Assembly: GCA_001797815.1 (NCBI GenBank)
Contig: MGQK01000124.1
Coordinates: 19,823 to 26,349, forward strand
Length of the DNA stretch: 6,527 bases
Direction: 5' to 3'
Source: Deltaproteobacteria bacterium RBG_13_61_14
GTDB lineage: Bacteria; RBG-13-61-14
The translations under genes and the position numbers were made by a program. The notes under the pieces were generated by a model. It ran no database searches. It had not been told where the DNA came from and saw nothing but the letters and a program-made list of their open reading frames with translations. This document shows positions 6,430 through 6,527 of this stretch, piece by piece. The first letter of the stretch is position 1; each line of letters opens with the position of its first letter.

Positions 6430-6527
6430 ATGAAGCCTGCGGCCCTGACCATCGCCGCCTCCGACCCTTCGGGCGGGGCCGGCATCGAGGCCGACCTCAA
6501 GGTCTTTGCCCGCCACCGCGTCTTCGG
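6430..6527 (+). CDS. thiD: Hydroxymethylpyrimidine (phosphate) kinase ThiD, N-terminal part only
   Basis: ThiD phosphorylates HMP and HMP-phosphate to HMP-diphosphate for thiamine synthesis in the cytoplasm. Only 32 full codons are in the window. Seen: the product starts [20 protein letters not shown], followed by [12 protein letters not shown]. The [14 protein letters not shown] motif (11-24) is the highly characteristic substrate and nucleotide site at the start of this ribokinase-fold family, where most members have GSDPSGGAG or GSDSSGGAG; here the residue before Ser is Ala. The ATG at 6430 gives the expected short lead before the motif; an ATG at 6420 is in another frame. The ribosome binding site is unclear: AAAGG is only 2 bases away, and GAGA is about 10 bases away. 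It is divergent from mdh. No thiamine (TPP) riboswitch could be recognised in the 244-base gap. A fusion partner such as ThiE, common in this family, cannot be judged. Confidence 0.9.
   Translation, partial: MKPAALTIAASDPSGGAGIEADLKVFARHRVF

Noticed and set aside
6208-6516. 102-codon minus-strand open frame over the mdh-thiD gap
   Set aside because: It spans the dispersed repeat, the mdh promoter and the antisense of thiD; its central PRKDTKGHEE string is the usual false translation of that repeat.
1-6527. CRISPR array, tRNA, rRNA, transposase, phage or toxin-antitoxin genes
   Set aside because: Looked for regular spacered repeats, cloverleaf-like sequences and mobile-element proteins; none seen.

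Overview
The window comes from a GC-rich bacterial genome. It holds six protein genes on the minus strand, in the order mdh, fumarase alpha, fumarase beta, UDP-glucuronate decarboxylase, lepA, lepB (right to left), and the first 32 codons of a divergent thiD at the right edge. The phylum cannot be fixed from sequence alone. Separate alpha and beta subunits of class I [4Fe-4S] fumarase beside an LDH-like malate dehydrogenase, together with a dispersed CACAGAG/CTTCGTGT intergenic repeat, would suit an anaerobic or microaerobic lineage of the Desulfobacterota, Methylomirabilota, Nitrospirota or Acidobacteriota kind. This is inference from memory of such genomes.

Layout. Positions 1-864 (minus) encode signal peptidase I, cut by the left edge after residue 288. 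Positions 980-2779 (minus) encode the complete LepA/EF4 GTPase. Positions 2791-3741 (minus) encode an SDR-fold UDP-glucuronate decarboxylase. Positions 3752-4315 and 4318-5154 (minus) encode the fumarase beta and alpha subunits. Positions 5256-6185 (minus) encode malate dehydrogenase. Positions 6430-6527 (plus) are the start of thiD. Gaps from fumarase alpha through lepA are only 2, 10 and 11 bases, so these four genes are almost certainly cotranscribed. mdh is separated from them by about 100 bases holding an imperfect inverted repeat of AGGCTTT heptads. lepB follows lepA after 115 bases.

How the genes fit together. mdh and the two fumarase subunits catalyse the consecutive oxaloacetate-malate-fumarate steps of the TCA cycle, in either direction. 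UDP-glucuronate decarboxylase makes UDP-xylose for surface polysaccharides. lepA-lepB is a classic pair of a ribosome-associated GTPase followed by the membrane peptidase that removes signal peptides. A good sigma70-type promoter (TTGACT-17-TATCAT) and a perfect Shine-Dalgarno precede mdh and probably drive the cluster. Two TATAAT boxes in the AT-rich loop of the heptad repeat may give a second entry point at fumarase alpha.

Nothing here looks like an undescribed multi-gene system. The most interesting signals are non-coding: the heptad inverted repeat, which supplies the end of the mdh reading frame, and the dispersed repeat between mdh and thiD.
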